Assembly (NCBI RefSeq): GCF_024346995.1
Contig: NZ_AP024887.1
Location: forward strand, 1,984,001 to 2,048,000
From: Vibrio palustris
Lineage (GTDB): Bacteria > Pseudomonadota > Gammaproteobacteria > Enterobacterales > Vibrionaceae
Direction: 5' to 3'
Length of the DNA stretch: 64,000 nt
Every line of letters starts with the position of its first letter. The stretch's first letter is position 1. Under the pieces are notes generated by a model that was given only the letters and a program-made list of their open reading frames with translations, was not told the DNA's origin and did no database searches. Both the position numbers and the translations under genes were made by a program. Shown here in pieces: positions 25,378-36,323 of the stretch.

Positions 25378-26643
25378 TTATACGAGGTGAGCGAGTTTAT
25401 CCGCTACTTCGGCTTGTTGTACTGTGGTTTGTTCGCCACCAGCCAGATCTTTAATCACAACTGTACCTTGGTTGACTTCGTCTTCACCTAGTACGAGCGC
25501 AATCGCAGCTCCTACTTTATCGGCACGTTTAAACTGCTTCTTAAAGTTACCGCCGCCACAATGGCTCATCACACGCAGTCCTGGAACTTGTTCACGCAGT
25601 TGCTCAGCCATTTTCATGCCCGCTAACATCGTGCCTGCACCTGCCGTCACAACGTAAACATCAACCGCGCGGCGCAATGACAGATTCCCCATGTTTTCCA
25701 TCATTAATACAAGACGCTCAAGACCCATAGCGAAACCGACAGCAGGCGTTGCTTTGCCGCCAAGTTGCTCTACCAATCCATCATAACGTCCGCCACCACA
25801 TACCGTGCCTTGGGCACCTAAGCTGTCGGTGATCCATTCAAAAACAGTACGATTGTAGTAATCCAGACCACGGACTAAGCGTTGGTTAACTGTATATTCG
25901 ATACCAGCAGCATCAAGAAGTTCACACAAACCAGCAAAATGTTGTTGGGATTCATCATCTAAGTAATCAGCTAATTTTGGCGCATCACCAAGAATAGCTT
26001 GAATATCTTTGTTTTTTGAATCCAATACACGCAATGGATTGGTGTACATACGACGTTTCGCATCTTCGTCCAAAACTTCTTGGTGCTGTTCAAAAAATTC
26101 AATCAGAGCCGTGCGGTAATTAGCACGAGCATCAAGAGAACCGATCGAATTAAGCTCTAAACGTAAGTGTTCATAAATACCCAGCTCACGCCATAGACGA
26201 GCCGTCATCATAATAAGCTCTGCATCGACATCCGGGCCATCAATACCAAACACCTCAACACCACATTGGTTGAACTGACGATAGCGCCCTTTCTGTGGAC
26301 GTTCGTGACGGAACATCGGGCCCATGTACCATAGACGCTGTTCTTGGTTGTATAGCAAACCGTTTTGAATGCCTGAACGCACACAGCCTGCCGTGCCTTC
26401 TGGACGCAAAGTTAAGCTTTCATCGTTATCATCAAAGGTATACATCTCTTTTTCAACAACATCGGTGACTTCACCAATGGCGCGTTTAAATAGATGGGTC
26501 ATCTCAACGATTGGCATACGTACTTCGCTATACCCGTAGGCACCGATTACATTCTTAACTACACCTTCCACTTTCTGCCAAAGTGGAGATTGACTTGGGA
26601 GACAATCATTCATGCCTCGAACTGCTTGAATTGTTTTAGCCAC
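25378..26643 (-). CDS. hisS: Histidyl-tRNA synthetase
   Basis: This is a class II aminoacyl-tRNA synthetase. The motif 2 region [21 protein letters not shown], the histidine-specific motifs [15 protein letters not shown] and [14 protein letters not shown], and motif 3 ([15 protein letters not shown]) are all intact. At 421 residues it is full length, with the C-terminal anticodon-binding domain present. It lies between ispG and yfgM in the usual operon. Confidence 0.97.
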   Translation of the reverse strand: MAKTIQAVRGMNDCLPSQSPLWQKVEGVVKNVIGAYGYSEVRMPIVEMTHLFKRAIGEVTDVVEKEMYTFDDNDESLTLRPEGTAGCVRSGIQNGLLYNQEQRLWYMGPMFRHERPQKGRYRQFNQCGVEVFGIDGPDVDAELIMMTARLWRELGIYEHLRLELNSIGSLDARANYRTALIEFFEQHQEVLDEDAKRRMYTNPLRVLDSKNKDIQAILGDAPKLADYLDDESQQHFAGLCELLDAAGIEYTVNQRLVRGLDYYNRTVFEWITDSLGAQGTVCGGGRYDGLVEQLGGKATPAVGFAMGLERLVLMMENMGNLSLRRAVDVYVVTAGAGTMLAGMKMAEQLREQVPGLRVMSHCGGGNFKKQFKRADKVGAAIALVLGEDEVNQGTVVIKDLAGGEQTTVQQAEVADKLAHLV

Positions 26644-26670
26644 AATACTTACCGTAATATCGTTGAGATT

Positions 26671-27798
26671 TTAAGATTCACTATTTACTTCAGTTACATC
26701 GATGCGATTTTTCTCATCGAGCATTGATGCTTTAGCACGAATTCTTGCTTCCAATTGGTCGACAAGGTTGTCGTTATCATAACGTTCTTTTTGGCGCACG
26801 CCGTCTTCGTAAATAGCGCTTTTGCGATTACTACCCGCTAAGCCTAGGTGTGCAGCTTCCGCTTCTCCTGGGCCATTCACTACGCAACCAATCACCGAAA
26901 CATCCATCGGTGTTAGCACGTCTTCTAAACGTTGTTCCAATTGGTTAACCGTATTGATGACATCAAACTCTTGACGAGAACAACTCGGACACGCAATAAA
27001 ATTAATACCGCGCGAGCGAATGCGCAGTGATTTCAGAATATCAAAGCCAACTTTGATTTCTTCTCTTGGATCCGCCGCCAGAGATATGCGTAATGTATCG
27101 CCAATACCTTCAGCCAATAACATGCCTAAGCCAATGGACGATTTCACCGCCCCCGCACGCGCACCACCGGCTTCGGTGATACCAAGGTGCAATGGCTGAT
27201 CGATTTGGTTTGCCAATAGACGATAAGCCCCCACTGATAAGAACACATCTGAGGCTTTCACGCTGACTTTAAATTGATCAAAGTTGAGGCGGTCTAGAAT
27301 ATCCACATGACGCATAGCCGATTCAACCAAAGCTTCTGGTGTTGGCTCGCCATATTTTTCTTGAATCTCTTTCTCTAATGAGCCGCCATTGACACCAATA
27401 CGAATCGGGATATTTTTATCACGCGCACAATCGACAACGGAGCGAATACGTTCTTCTTTACCAATGTTGCCTGGGTTAATACGTAAACAGTCAGCCCCGT
27501 ACTCGGCCACTTTCAGCGCGATACGATAATCAAAATGAATGTCCGCAATAAGAGGAAGATTCACCTGTTGGCGAATTTGTTTAAACGCTTCAGCCGCATC
27601 CATGGTTGGAACGGATACACGAACTAAATCAGCGCCAACCTGCTCTAATGAGCGAATTTGCGCGACGGTCGCATCAACGTCTGTTGTTCTGGTGTTCGTC
27701 ATAGATTGAACAGCAATGGGTGCCCCACCGCCGATCGGAACGTCGCCGACATGAATCCGAGTCGAGTTACGACGCTTAATAGGATTTTGTTGTTGCAT
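26671..27798 (-). CDS. ispG: 4-hydroxy-3-methylbut-2-enyl diphosphate synthase
   Basis: IspG (GcpE) makes HMBPP in the MEP isoprenoid pathway with a 4Fe-4S cluster. The cluster cysteines are in [12 protein letters not shown] and [11 protein letters not shown]. The N-terminal TIM barrel starts [21 protein letters not shown]. At 375 aa it is full length. It lies 9 bases after rodZ and before hisS, the usual enterobacterial and Vibrio order. Confidence 0.97.
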   Translation of the reverse strand: MQQQNPIKRRNSTRIHVGDVPIGGGAPIAVQSMTNTRTTDVDATVAQIRSLEQVGADLVRVSVPTMDAAEAFKQIRQQVNLPLIADIHFDYRIALKVAEYGADCLRINPGNIGKEERIRSVVDCARDKNIPIRIGVNGGSLEKEIQEKYGEPTPEALVESAMRHVDILDRLNFDQFKVSVKASDVFLSVGAYRLLANQIDQPLHLGITEAGGARAGAVKSSIGLGMLLAEGIGDTLRISLAADPREEIKVGFDILKSLRIRSRGINFIACPSCSRQEFDVINTVNQLEQRLEDVLTPMDVSVIGCVVNGPGEAEAAHLGLAGSNRKSAIYEDGVRQKERYDNDNLVDQLEARIRAKASMLDEKNRIDVTEVNSES

Positions 27799-27807
27799 AA
27801 TAATGGT

Positions 27808-28749
27808 CTAAGGTAAGGTCAATCTTGCTACTTTCCCTGAAGTATAACCAGAAAGGTCAACGGATTCATCGCCTAAGGACATTTGAACCGCTTCAGGAGC
27901 TCCGAGGACAACTTTGAATGGTTTATTACCACTCACATCTAGAGATTGTCCTTTTTTCTTGATACCGATTGCTAAGGTTTTACCTGTCGCATCTTTTATT
28001 TGAATCCAACAATCCGCGATAAAGCGCATTGATAAGGAGGTATTAGGTGTCGCTTGTTCCGTTGATTGGGTGCTTTTTGATGCAGTGGGTGCTGCAGCTT
28101 GGCTTTTGTCTATGCTGTCATCACTACTCGACTGCTCCGCTGCCGTTGACTCTTGTTGAGCATCTTCTTTTGGCTCTTGAGACTCTTGCACTGCTTGGTT
28201 ATCAACTGATGGGTTTGTCAGGTCGCTCACCGTGTTAAATTCTTCGTCCACTGCCGCTTTTTTTATCTCTGACACACTAGGAATCGACGATTTCGTTGAA
28301 TTAGACTGGGGAGACAACGTATCTTGCTGACTATTTTGATACCACCATAAAGAAGACATACCAATAATCACCAACAGAATAACCCAGGTTAGAGTCATCA
28401 AACGATTATCATTTTTATCGCGCTTGGTTTGCTTAGAAAAACTTTGCATAGATTCAGGTTCTGCATCTGCCACTTTGCAATGTTCTTCGTACGATTCTAA
28501 AATCTCAGCATCTGACATACCGACGGCTTTGGCATAAGATCGCAAATAACCACGCGTAAACGTTGCGACCTGATCGGATTCAAACTCATTACCTTCGATA
28601 CTATTGATAATCGCAATACGCAGACGCAATCTACTCGCAACATCCTGCTTAGAGTACCCCAAAGACTCACGTTTATTTTTCAATAACGTGCCGGGTGGAA
28701 GCGTGCTTTTGTTGTTGTTCACTGTTGTGTCGTCGTGTTCCATATTCAT
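27808..28749 (-). CDS. rodZ: Cytoskeletal membrane protein RodZ
   Basis: RodZ links the MreB cytoskeleton to the membrane to maintain rod shape. The N-terminal helix-turn-helix (LKNKRESLGYSKQDVASRLRLRIAIINSIE, residues ~24-53) is followed by one membrane helix (LMTLTWVILLVIIGMSSLWWY). Next is a Ser/Gln/Glu-rich periplasmic linker, and last a DUF4115 domain ending YTSGKVARLTLP. On the minus strand a promoter-like TTGACT-17-TAAATA (28784 to 28756) ends about 7 bases before the ATG. That would start the mRNA at or near the start codon. Confidence 0.93.
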   Translation of the reverse strand: MNMEHDDTTVNNNKSTLPPGTLLKNKRESLGYSKQDVASRLRLRIAIINSIEGNEFESDQVATFTRGYLRSYAKAVGMSDAEILESYEEHCKVADAEPESMQSFSKQTKRDKNDNRLMTLTWVILLVIIGMSSLWWYQNSQQDTLSPQSNSTKSSIPSVSEIKKAAVDEEFNTVSDLTNPSVDNQAVQESQEPKEDAQQESTAAEQSSSDDSIDKSQAAAPTASKSTQSTEQATPNTSLSMRFIADCWIQIKDATGKTLAIGIKKKGQSLDVSGNKPFKVVLGAPEAVQMSLGDESVDLSGYTSGKVARLTLP

Positions 28750-29015
28750 CCGCGATATTTATCTCTTGTTTGTGCTCAAGTCAAAAGCCTATTGCTAGAT
28801 TTTTTTATTAGAGTTAATGGCAGACTTCAACAAGGTGATACTTACTAACCTCAGTGTCAACTGAGTTTCAAATTACTTTTAGCCTAATGTTTCATTCTAA
28901 TAGATATTAGTAACGAAACAACAATGAATTGAATCAGAAATAACAAACAGCTCAAGGTTTTTCCTGATTTTGACAGTAGGATGGGCAAAAATCATCCATT
29001 TGCACATTTTATTAC
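28750..29015. other. Noncoding gap where pilW/pilF is expected
   Basis: In Vibrio a pilW/pilF (TPR pilotin) gene normally sits between rlmN and rodZ. Here I find no coding frame or recognisable remnant. Near rodZ there is a promoter-like TTGACT (complement 28779-28784) and TAAATA (complement 28756-28761) with a 17-base spacer. A small hairpin CTCAGT-GTCA-ACTGAG lies at 28850-28865. Confidence 0.6.
28756..28784 (-). promoter_or_regulatory. Sigma-70-like promoter for rodZ-ispG-hisS
   Basis: TTGACT and TAAATA are separated by exactly 17 bases. The -10 box ends only 6 bases from the first rodZ ATG, implying an extremely short or absent 5' leader if this promoter is used. Not verified. Confidence 0.5.
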
Positions 29016-29044
29016 AAAACAGGCCAGCGATTGCTGGCCTGTTT
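29016..29044 (-). terminator. rlmN terminator
   Basis: AACAGGCCAGC and GCTGGCCTGTT form an 11-bp stem with a 4-base loop right after the rlmN stop, with short T-rich flanks in both directions. Confidence 0.85.
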
Positions 29045-29055
29045 CTTTCGTTCTT

Positions 29056-30177
29056 TTAGATCGCAGTAAATGGAATTGCTTGAGCGGCGAGCTCTTTGGC
29101 TTTCGTTCGCTTAGTCCTATCAAGAACCTCACCAACTAACTGGCCACAAGCCGCATCGATATCATCACCACGCGTCTTACGAATGGTCACTGTGTGCTCA
29201 TGCTTCATCAATGTTTTCTGGAAACGATCGATACGCGAGTTACTTGGCTTGTTATACGGAGAACCTGGGTACGGATTAAATGGAATTAGGTTAATTTTAC
29301 ATGGCGTACCACGCATTAACTGAGCCAGTTCTTCTGCGTGCTCAGTGCCATCGTTCACATGATCCAATAGTACATATTCTACCGTTACTTTACCGCGGTT
29401 AGCGTTGGATGTCGCAATATAACGGCGCACCACATCAAGAAACGCATCAATATTCCAACGATCATTGATCGGCATGATTTGGCTACGTAACGCATCGTTG
29501 GGTGCATGGAGAGAAATCGCTAAGGCCACGTCGATTTTATCGATCATTTGTTCTAGACCAGAAACCACACCCGATGTCGATACTGTAACGCGACGTTTCG
29601 ATAGACCAAACCCTAAATCATCTAACATAATTTCCAATGATGGAATTAAGTTTTTCATGTTTAGTAATGGCTCGCCCATTCCCATCATGACAATATTCGT
29701 GATTGGGCGGCGGCCTGTTTCTTTTTCCAGACCCACTTCTCGCGCGGCACGCCATACCTGACCAATGATCTCAGAGACACGTAAGTTACGGTTGAACCCC
29801 TGCTGTGCGGTTGAACAGAACTTACAATCCAAGGCACAACCGACCTGTGAAGACACACACAATGTGGCACGATCACCATCTGGAATATAAACCGTTTCAA
29901 CATCTTGGTTGCCGACATTCATTGCAAATTTAATCGTACCATCTGATGAATATTGAGCAGCAGAGACTGTTGGTGCTTGTACCACACATTTTGCGTGTAG
30001 TTTCTCGCGCAACTTTTTGTTTAGGTTAGTCATGTTATCGAAGTCATCAATACCAAAATGGTAGATCCACTTCATGACCTGATCGGCACGAAACGCTTTC
30101 TCACCTAATTCTTCTGAGAAAAATGTACGCATACCTTTGCGATCAAAGTCTAATAAGTTGACTTTATTACTAGTCAT
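29056..30177 (-). CDS. rlmN: Dual-specificity 23S rRNA/tRNA m2A methyltransferase RlmN
   Basis: RlmN is a radical-SAM enzyme methylating A2503 of 23S rRNA and A37 of some tRNAs. The radical-SAM cluster motif is [15 protein letters not shown] (CxxxCxxC). The resolving cysteine sits near the C-terminus in [13 protein letters not shown], and GEPLLN is in the SAM site. At 373 aa it is full length. It lies downstream of ndk with a terminator between them, and the usual pilW partner is absent. Confidence 0.97.
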   Translation of the reverse strand: MTSNKVNLLDFDRKGMRTFFSEELGEKAFRADQVMKWIYHFGIDDFDNMTNLNKKLREKLHAKCVVQAPTVSAAQYSSDGTIKFAMNVGNQDVETVYIPDGDRATLCVSSQVGCALDCKFCSTAQQGFNRNLRVSEIIGQVWRAAREVGLEKETGRRPITNIVMMGMGEPLLNMKNLIPSLEIMLDDLGFGLSKRRVTVSTSGVVSGLEQMIDKIDVALAISLHAPNDALRSQIMPINDRWNIDAFLDVVRRYIATSNANRGKVTVEYVLLDHVNDGTEHAEELAQLMRGTPCKINLIPFNPYPGSPYNKPSNSRIDRFQKTLMKHEHTVTIRKTRGDDIDAACGQLVGEVLDRTKRTKAKELAAQAIPFTAI

Positions 30178-30328
30178 GAAGGCCTCTCAAACGTGGAATA
30201 GTCAATAAGGGCGCGAATTGTACAGGCTTTACGCAATGACAACAAGTGTATTAAAACCGCGTTTTCTCTAAGTCTTTATCTAAACTATGGTTTTACTTAC
30301 CCGAGCCAATAAGTGATGAGTATAAAAA

Positions 30329-30351
30329 AAGCTTCTGTCGTCAGAAGCTTT
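30329..30351 (-). terminator. ndk terminator
   Basis: AAGCTTCTG-TCGT-CAGAAGCTT, followed on the minus strand by a run of seven Ts, 27 bases after the ndk stop. Confidence 0.88.
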
Positions 30352-30377
30352 CATTTTCACATCGATTTCATTGCTAT

Positions 30378-30803
30378 TTAGCGCGGACAAATCTCTGATG
30401 CTGGGAAGAAAAATTCTATTTCACGGGCCGCAGATTCTGGGCTATCGCTGCCATGGACCGAGTTTTCACGCATACTTAACGCATAATCATTGCGTAAAGT
30501 ACCACATGCAGCTTCATCTGGGTTGGTTTTTCCCATGAGTTCACGGTAACGGGTAATCGCACTTTCGCCTTCCAATACTTGCACCATGATCGGCCCAGAC
30601 GTCATAAACTCTTTTAGCGGGCCAAAAAAGCTTTTGCCTTCATGCTCGGCATAAAATCCGCAAACTTGCTCGTCTGTCAGGTGTACCATTTTAGCGGCAA
30701 TGATTTTTAAACCCGCTTTTTCAAAGCGGTTATAAATTTCGCCAACCAAGTTACGCTGAACAGCGTCAGGTTTGATGATAGAAAATGTTCTTTCTAGAGA
30801 CAT
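30378..30803 (-). CDS. ndk: Nucleoside diphosphate kinase
   Basis: Ndk equalises NTP and dNTP pools by phosphate transfer through a histidine. The N-terminus [23 protein letters not shown] and the active-site region [16 protein letters not shown] (the His before GSD) are canonical. 141 aa, full length. It has its own terminator and is well separated from pepB. Confidence 0.98.
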   Translation of the reverse strand: MSLERTFSIIKPDAVQRNLVGEIYNRFEKAGLKIIAAKMVHLTDEQVCGFYAEHEGKSFFGPLKEFMTSGPIMVQVLEGESAITRYRELMGKTNPDEAACGTLRNDYALSMRENSVHGSDSPESAAREIEFFFPASEICPR

Positions 30804-30956
30804 AAGATGTCCTTTTTGATTATCGTTAAATGACTATGAATTGGATTATAAAACTTTGGATAACAATAAGATAAATTTTAGCATTCGTGACGAATTATCG
30901 ACCACGATTGGTGCAAGTCATGATTGTTATCACACAAAGTATGATGATTAGAGAAA

Positions 30957-30985
30957 ATTAACGGGCATATTACCTGCCCGTTAAT
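30957..30985 (-). terminator. pepB terminator
   Basis: ATTAACGGGCA (30957-30967) pairs with TGCCCGTTAAT (30975-30985) across a 7-base loop just after pepB. On the minus strand it runs into TTTTCTC, so it is a moderate terminator. Confidence 0.75.
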
Positions 30986-31007
30986 CCTCGCTAAGTCACG
31001 ATTAATA

Positions 31008-32291
31008 TTATTGAGTTAAGATATTTGCAAGGGTTTTCACACCCATCCCCGTTGCACCAGCCGCCCACTTGTCGTTCGCTGATTTACGGTAGGTACCTGC
31101 GCAATCAAAGTGTAACCAACCTGACTGGTAGTCGCTCACAAAGTGCGACAAAAACGCGGCAGCGGTGCTTGCACCCGGCGCATAATCCCCAGAAGAGATG
31201 TTCGACATATCAGCAAAGTTTGATGGCAGCATTTCACGGTGGAATTCAAATAACGGTAAACGCCATAAGCCTTCTTTCTCTTCTGCTGCGCATTGGAGTG
31301 CGGTATCTGACAGCGCATCATCAAAGCTCAATAGCGCATGGAAATCATTACCTAAGGCATTTTTGGCCGCACCGGTCAATGTTGCACAATCAATGATCAT
31401 TTCTGGTTTTTGTTCACTGGCATAAATCAAACCATCAGCCAATACCAAACGGCCTTCCGCATCCGTATTCATCACTTCAACGGTTTTGCCATTTTTGTAA
31501 CGAATAACATCGCCTAGCTTGAGTGCGCGACCTGAAATCATGTTTTCAGCACAACATAAAATCAGTTTGATGCGCTTATTGCATCCGCGCAAGATAGACA
31601 GCGCTAGTGCCCCTGTCGCCGTGCCTGAACCACCCATATCCGATTTCATCGACGTCATCATATTAGACGGTTTCAAGCTGTAGCCGCCTGAATCAAACGT
31701 GATACCTTTGCCGACGATACATGCATAAACAGGCGCGTCTTCTTGCCCTGTTGGGTTGTAATCAAGCTGTAGGACGGCGGATGTACGTTGCGAGCCACGG
31801 CCGACGGCGTAAGTGCCTTCCCAACCTTCCGTCAATAGATCTTTATCTTTGACGATACGGTAAGTAACCTTTTCTGGGGACAGGGATTTAATAAATTCAC
31901 CCGCCATTGTTGCCAGCTGACGCGGTGCCACTTCTTCTGCTGTTTTGTTGATGATGTCACGTACCCAGTCGATGACTTTAATACGAGCATTCAGCTCTTC
32001 TTGCTCTGCCGCTGGTAGCTCTGCCCATTCAACATGATTGCGGTGTTTCGCTTCGCGATAGCCTTGATAAAAGGCCCAAATGCTTTCTAAGCCCCAGTTC
32101 TCTCCGGCCAGTAGGATCTGACGAATGCCCTGCGAGCAGAATTTGCGTGCGGCGCGTTGCACACTAGCGAAATCAGAGAGTTCTTTGACGTGAATGTGAG
32201 CACCATGCTCATCAAACGAAATCAATGCGTTTTCTCCCCACTGAGGCTGAGGAGCTTCGGTACTTAAAAATACAGACATATGTGCAGACAT
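31008..32291 (-). CDS. pepB: Aminopeptidase B (M17 leucyl aminopeptidase family)
   Basis: PepB is a cytosolic two-metal aminopeptidase. The hallmark [17 protein letters not shown] of family M17 is present, with the lysine/aspartate metal ligands in [17 protein letters not shown] and MKSDMGGSG. At 427 aa it is full length. The ATG at 32291 has GGAG 5 bases upstream. It lies just beyond the isc operon terminator and is usually found beside iscX in Vibrio. Confidence 0.95.
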   Translation of the reverse strand: MSAHMSVFLSTEAPQPQWGENALISFDEHGAHIHVKELSDFASVQRAARKFCSQGIRQILLAGENWGLESIWAFYQGYREAKHRNHVEWAELPAAEQEELNARIKVIDWVRDIINKTAEEVAPRQLATMAGEFIKSLSPEKVTYRIVKDKDLLTEGWEGTYAVGRGSQRTSAVLQLDYNPTGQEDAPVYACIVGKGITFDSGGYSLKPSNMMTSMKSDMGGSGTATGALALSILRGCNKRIKLILCCAENMISGRALKLGDVIRYKNGKTVEVMNTDAEGRLVLADGLIYASEQKPEMIIDCATLTGAAKNALGNDFHALLSFDDALSDTALQCAAEEKEGLWRLPLFEFHREMLPSNFADMSNISSGDYAPGASTAAAFLSHFVSDYQSGWLHFDCAGTYRKSANDKWAAGATGMGVKTLANILTQ

Positions 32292-32391
32292 GGTTTCTCC
32301 TTGTCTTATCTACTATGACGCGAACCTGCGCCATGACGAATCATTATTGTCGCATATTAGCATTATGCGCGAAAAAAATGACAGTTAGAAT

Positions 32392-32420
32392 AAAAAAACG
32401 AGCCATTTAGGCTCGTTTTT
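32392..32420. terminator. isc operon terminator
   Basis: AAAACGAGCC-ATTTA-GGCTCGTTTT, with A- and T-runs on both sides, about 50 bases after iscX. It ends the iscRSUA-hscBA-fdx-iscX unit. Confidence 0.87.
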
Positions 32421-32468
32421 CAATTGACGATGAGACCGCACTACAAATTAGCGACTCACGAAAAACCC

Positions 32469-32663
32469 TTAATCAAGCTCATCCATCCAACAAAGAATGA
32501 TGGCTTCAAGAATTTTCTCGTTAGAACGCTCTGGATCGTCATCAAACTCTTCAAGATCTAATATCCATTGATGAAGGTCTGTAAAGCGGACGTTTTTGGG
32601 ATCAACTTCTGGGAACTTTTCACTCAGTTCGATCGCAATATCCTGCGAGTCTGTCCATATCAT
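32469..32663 (-). CDS. iscX: Fe-S assembly adaptor IscX
   Basis: This 64-residue acidic protein ([22 protein letters not shown] ... [23 protein letters not shown]) matches IscX/YfhJ, which binds IscS and iron and tunes cluster assembly. The final residues CWMDELD are typical. It is the last gene of the isc operon, 48 bases after fdx. Confidence 0.95.
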   Translation of the reverse strand: MIWTDSQDIAIELSEKFPEVDPKNVRFTDLHQWILDLEEFDDDPERSNEKILEAIILCWMDELD

Positions 32664-32711
32664 AATTGCTTCCTATTATTGATGTCGCCTAGCGAAAGAC
32701 GGCTTTGTCGA

Positions 32712-33050
32712 TTAGTGATCTTCTTTCGCGTGGTTAAGCGAGTATTTCGGAATTTCAACCACGAGATCTTCGTCAGCAATACGAGCCTGACAACCTAAAC
32801 GAGATTCAGGCTCAAGCCCCCATGCTTTATCAAGCATATCATCTTCTAGCTCATCACTTTCATCAAGTGAGTCAAAACCTTCACGAATGATAAGATGGCA
32901 AGTTGTACAAGCACACGATTTTTCGCACGCATGCTCAATATCAATGCCATTTTTCAGTGCCACATCAAGCACCGACTCACCGGTATTTCCACTTAGTTCA
33001 GCACCTTCAGGGCATAACTCACTATGTGGTAAAACAATAATTTTTGGCAT
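32712..33050 (-). CDS. fdx: ISC-type 2Fe-2S ferredoxin
   Basis: Fdx supplies electrons for Fe-S cluster assembly. The cluster ligands are C42, C48 and C51 in HACEKSCACTTC, plus C87 in RLGCQARI, the same numbers as E. coli Fdx. 112 aa, full length. It starts 11 bases after hscA, in the isc operon. Confidence 0.97.
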   Translation of the reverse strand: MPKIIVLPHSELCPEGAELSGNTGESVLDVALKNGIDIEHACEKSCACTTCHLIIREGFDSLDESDELEDDMLDKAWGLEPESRLGCQARIADEDLVVEIPKYSLNHAKEDH

Positions 33051-33061
33051 GGTTATTATCT

Positions 33062-34915
33062 CTATATATCGTCTACAGACTGACCTGCTAATGCGGCACG
33101 AATAGATTTATCCATGCGGCGAGAAGCAAAATCTTGGCTGGCTTTATCCGTATCTTTGATGCCTTGTTCAATCGCATCTGGATTTTCGCCGTTACGTAAT
33201 TCAATCAATGCTTCGATGGACTCAAGTAAGACTGCGCGTTCTGCGTCTGTCAAAAGCTCGTCCCCATCCTGCTGCATAGCAGAAATTAACCCTTCTATCA
33301 CGCGATCCGCTTCAACACGTTGCTCGGCAAGCGAACGAGCGTGCATATCATCTTCCGCATACGTCATAGAATCGCGTAGCATATTAGCCACTTCATCATC
33401 GCTCAAACCATACGCAGGCTTCACTTGAATTTCTGATTGAATACCTGTGCTTTTTTCCATGGCAGTTACTGACAGTAAGCCATCCGCATCCACTTGATAA
33501 GTCACACGAATATGCGCTGCACCTGCCGCCATTGGCGGAATGCCTTTTAAAGAAAAACGGGCTAGAGAACGACAATCGTCAACCAGTTCACGTTCGCCCT
33601 GCATCACATGAACAGTCATGCCAGTTTGGCCATCTTTAAACGTGGTAAATTCTTGAGCTCGAGCCACAGGAATAGTGGTATTACGTGGAATGATTTTTTC
33701 CACCAAACCGCCCATGGTTTCAATGCCTAACGACAATGGAATAACGTCCAGCAGCAACATTTCTGAGTCGGGTTTATTACCGACTAAAATATCGGCTTGC
33801 TGAGCTGCGCCAATCGCCACCACTTCATCTGGGTTAATACTCGTCAGTGGTTCTCGTTCAAAAAACTCGCCAACCATATCACGGACCAGTGGAGTACGTG
33901 TTGAGCCGCCAACCATGACAACTTCGAGGACTTCATCGACTCCGACATCGGCATCACGTAGAGCACGACGACAAGACATGAGCGTTTTCTTAACCAAAGG
34001 CCTAATTAAATCATCAAAGTCGGCACGCGTGAGTGTGCCTTGCCAACCAAGCACGTCGACAATCACGCTATCAGCATTAGACAGATCAACTTTTGCTTGA
34101 GTGGCGGCATTAAGTAGCTCACGGTACTTCTCTGCAGATAATGCGCCTTCTATACCTATTGCTTCTTTCAAGTGCTGAGCAATCAATTGGTCAAAGTCAT
34201 CACCACCAAGGGCTGAATCACCACCGGTTGCCAAGACTTCAAACACACCTTTTGATAAACGCAAAATAGAAATATCAAAGGTACCGCCACCCAGGTCGTA
34301 AACGGCAATGATGCCTTCTTGACCCGAATCTAAGCCGTAAGCAATGGCCGCAGCGGTAGGTTCATTAAGTAAACGTAATACATGCAGCCCTGCGAGATTC
34401 GCGGCATCTTTCGTGCCAGCACGCTGAGCATCATCAAAGTAAGCCGGTACCGTAATCACTACGCCGGATAGTTCACCTTGCAAAGATTCTTCTGCACGGG
34501 CGCCTAAGGCTTGCAAAATATCAGCGGAGACTTGAATTGGATTTTTCTCGCCATGTGCAGTTTGCAAAATAGGTAAGCCTTTTTCACTGGCTTTAAACTG
34601 GTATGGCAAGTCTGGGTAGCGAGTCTGAATGTCTTCAAGAGAGCGGCCGATCATACGCTTAACGGAGCTAACCGTATTTTGCGGATCGAATTTCGCATTC
34701 TCACGGGCATCGTAGCCCACATTGACAGTATCTTTAGTGTAACTGACAACAGAAGGCAGAATACTACGACCTTGAGGATCATTCAGTGTTGATGCGGTGC
34801 CACTGCGTACAGTCGCGACCAGAGAATTAGTCGTGCCCAAATCAATACCGACTGCCAGCTTGTGCTCATGTGGAGCGGCGCTTTGACCCGGTTCTGCAAT
34901 TTGAAGTAATGCCAT
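33062..34915 (-). CDS. hscA: Hsp70-class chaperone HscA
   Basis: HscA is the specialised Hsp70 that works on IscU to help hand over clusters. The N-terminal ATPase has [18 protein letters not shown] and [18 protein letters not shown]; the substrate-binding domain follows [17 protein letters not shown]. At 617 aa it has the HscA rather than the DnaK length and lacks the DnaK glycine-rich tail. It follows hscB and precedes fdx. Confidence 0.97.
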   Translation of the reverse strand: MALLQIAEPGQSAAPHEHKLAVGIDLGTTNSLVATVRSGTASTLNDPQGRSILPSVVSYTKDTVNVGYDARENAKFDPQNTVSSVKRMIGRSLEDIQTRYPDLPYQFKASEKGLPILQTAHGEKNPIQVSADILQALGARAEESLQGELSGVVITVPAYFDDAQRAGTKDAANLAGLHVLRLLNEPTAAAIAYGLDSGQEGIIAVYDLGGGTFDISILRLSKGVFEVLATGGDSALGGDDFDQLIAQHLKEAIGIEGALSAEKYRELLNAATQAKVDLSNADSVIVDVLGWQGTLTRADFDDLIRPLVKKTLMSCRRALRDADVGVDEVLEVVMVGGSTRTPLVRDMVGEFFEREPLTSINPDEVVAIGAAQQADILVGNKPDSEMLLLDVIPLSLGIETMGGLVEKIIPRNTTIPVARAQEFTTFKDGQTGMTVHVMQGERELVDDCRSLARFSLKGIPPMAAGAAHIRVTYQVDADGLLSVTAMEKSTGIQSEIQVKPAYGLSDDEVANMLRDSMTYAEDDMHARSLAEQRVEADRVIEGLISAMQQDGDELLTDAERAVLLESIEALIELRNGENPDAIEQGIKDTDKASQDFASRRMDKSIRAALAGQSVDDI

Positions 34916-34936
34916 GGATGGATCCTTATTCTCGAA

Positions 34937-35452
34937 TTAGCCGAGTAATTTATCTTCGACTTTTTCTATTTCATCTTTTAATTTTGCAATGAATTTAAGT
35001 TTGCGAGTTGTCTCAGCTGCACTCTCCCACTCTTCATTATCAAGTTGCTGTTCAACTTGTGTAAGGTGGGTTTTCATCAGTGATGAAACTTTACTATCAA
35101 AAGTCATTAAGGCGCTGTCAGGATCGGAGCTAGACGCTATATTTTCCAGCTCTTCACGCAGTTCCATTTGTTCCATCAAAAACATAGGATCTTGCAGTGT
35201 TTGCTGCTCACCTCGCAGTTCAATACCATGCAGAGACACAAGATATTCAGCACGGCTAATAGGTGCTTTTAAAACGCGATAAGCATCGTTGATCTGCGAC
35301 GCTTTCTGAACCGAGGATAACCGTTCACCTTCTGAACCTGATGCGAAGTTATCAGGGTGAAAGCGTTTTTGTAATTCGCGAAACTGAGAAGCAAGAAGGC
35401 TACCATCCAGTGTAAACTGAGTTGGTAGCCCAAATAATTCAAAATAGTTCAT
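34937..35452 (-). CDS. hscB: J-domain co-chaperone HscB
   Basis: HscB recruits IscU to HscA. The N-terminal J-domain contains the HPD motif (LQKRFHPDNFASGSEGERL, around residue 32). A C-terminal helical bundle binds IscU. 171 aa, full length. Twenty-one bases separate it from hscA. Confidence 0.96.
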   Translation of the reverse strand: MNYFELFGLPTQFTLDGSLLASQFRELQKRFHPDNFASGSEGERLSSVQKASQINDAYRVLKAPISRAEYLVSLHGIELRGEQQTLQDPMFLMEQMELREELENIASSSDPDSALMTFDSKVSSLMKTHLTQVEQQLDNEEWESAAETTRKLKFIAKLKDEIEKVEDKLLG

Positions 35453-35509
35453 GTCAAACTTGTCCTGTTTTTCAGGCTAGCCAATACACCGAACTCTGAG
35501 CAATTACAG

Positions 35510-35833
35510 TTAAACGGTGAAGCTTTCACCACAACCACACTCGCCTTTGATATTCGGGTTATTGAACTCAAAACCTTCGTTCAACCCTTCTTTCTTGTAA
35601 TCCAGCTCAGTACCATCTAGGTAAACTAAACTTTTCGGGTCAATAATTACTTTTACGCCGTTGTCGTCAAAAACCTGATCTTCTTCGTTCAGCTCATCAA
35701 CGAATTCCAGTACATATGCCATACCAGAACATCCGGTTGTTTTCACACCAAGACGCAGACCGATGCCTTTTCCACGATTATCGAGAAAGGTTTGAATGCG
35801 GTGCGCAGCGGTTTCTGAAAGAGTAATGGCCAT
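35510..35833 (-). CDS. iscA: A-type Fe-S carrier IscA
   Basis: IscA carries iron or clusters to apo-proteins. The three ligand cysteines are C35 (TTGCSGM) and C99 and C101 (GECGCGESF). 107 aa, full length. It is separated from iscU by 72 bases with a strong hairpin, which may lower its expression relative to iscRSU. Confidence 0.97.
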   Translation of the reverse strand: MAITLSETAAHRIQTFLDNRGKGIGLRLGVKTTGCSGMAYVLEFVDELNEEDQVFDDNGVKVIIDPKSLVYLDGTELDYKKEGLNEGFEFNNPNIKGECGCGESFTV

Positions 35834-35866
35834 ACTACAACCTTAAATTATCTAAATTCACAAAAC

Positions 35867-35892
35867 AGAGTGGGACCAGCAAGTCCCACTCT
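35867..35892 (-). terminator. Intraoperon hairpin between iscU and iscA
   Basis: AGAGTGGGAC (35867-35876) and GTCCCACTCT (35883-35892) form a perfect 10-bp stem with a 6-base loop, followed on the minus strand by GTTTTG. It lies inside the isc operon, so it may cause partial termination or protect the iscRSU part of the mRNA. Confidence 0.75.
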
Positions 35893-35905
35893 TTATTCAC
35901 TCTAA

Positions 35906-36286
35906 TTACTGAGATTTTTTCTTGTAGTCAGAAACCGCTGCTTTGATAGCGTCTTCTGCAAGAATAGAACAGTGAACTTTCACAGGTGGAAGTTCTAGTT
36001 CTTCAGCAATTTGTGAGTTTTGAATTGATGCAGCTTCATCAATGCTCTTACCTTTAACCCACTCTGTTACAAGAGAGCTTGAAGCAATCGCACTACCACA
36101 ACCGTACGTTTTAAATTTTGCGTCTTCGATGATGCCTTCAGAGCTCACCTTAATTTGTAGACGCATTACGTCACCACATGCTGGTGCGCCAACCATGCCG
36201 CTACCAATTGATGGGTCTTCACTCTCAAATGAACCTACGTTACGTGGGTTCTCGTAGTGGTCGAGTACTTTTTCGCTATATGCCAT
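35906..36286 (-). CDS. iscU: Fe-S cluster scaffold IscU
   Basis: IscU builds 2Fe-2S and 4Fe-4S clusters on C37, C63 and C106, with D39 aiding release (ACGDV, YGCGSA, VHCSIL). The LPPVK motif recognised by HscA is at residues 99-103. 126 aa, full length. It lies between iscS and iscA. Confidence 0.98.
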   Translation of the reverse strand: MAYSEKVLDHYENPRNVGSFESEDPSIGSGMVGAPACGDVMRLQIKVSSEGIIEDAKFKTYGCGSAIASSSLVTEWVKGKSIDEAASIQNSQIAEELELPPVKVHCSILAEDAIKAAVSDYKKKSQ

Positions 36287-36323
36287 GATTTTTACCTTTA
36301 ATCCTTTGTGTTATCGAAGCAGT

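Noticed and set aside
31025..31425. Plus-strand frames within pepB
   Set aside because: Complement of conserved peptidase codons; not genes.
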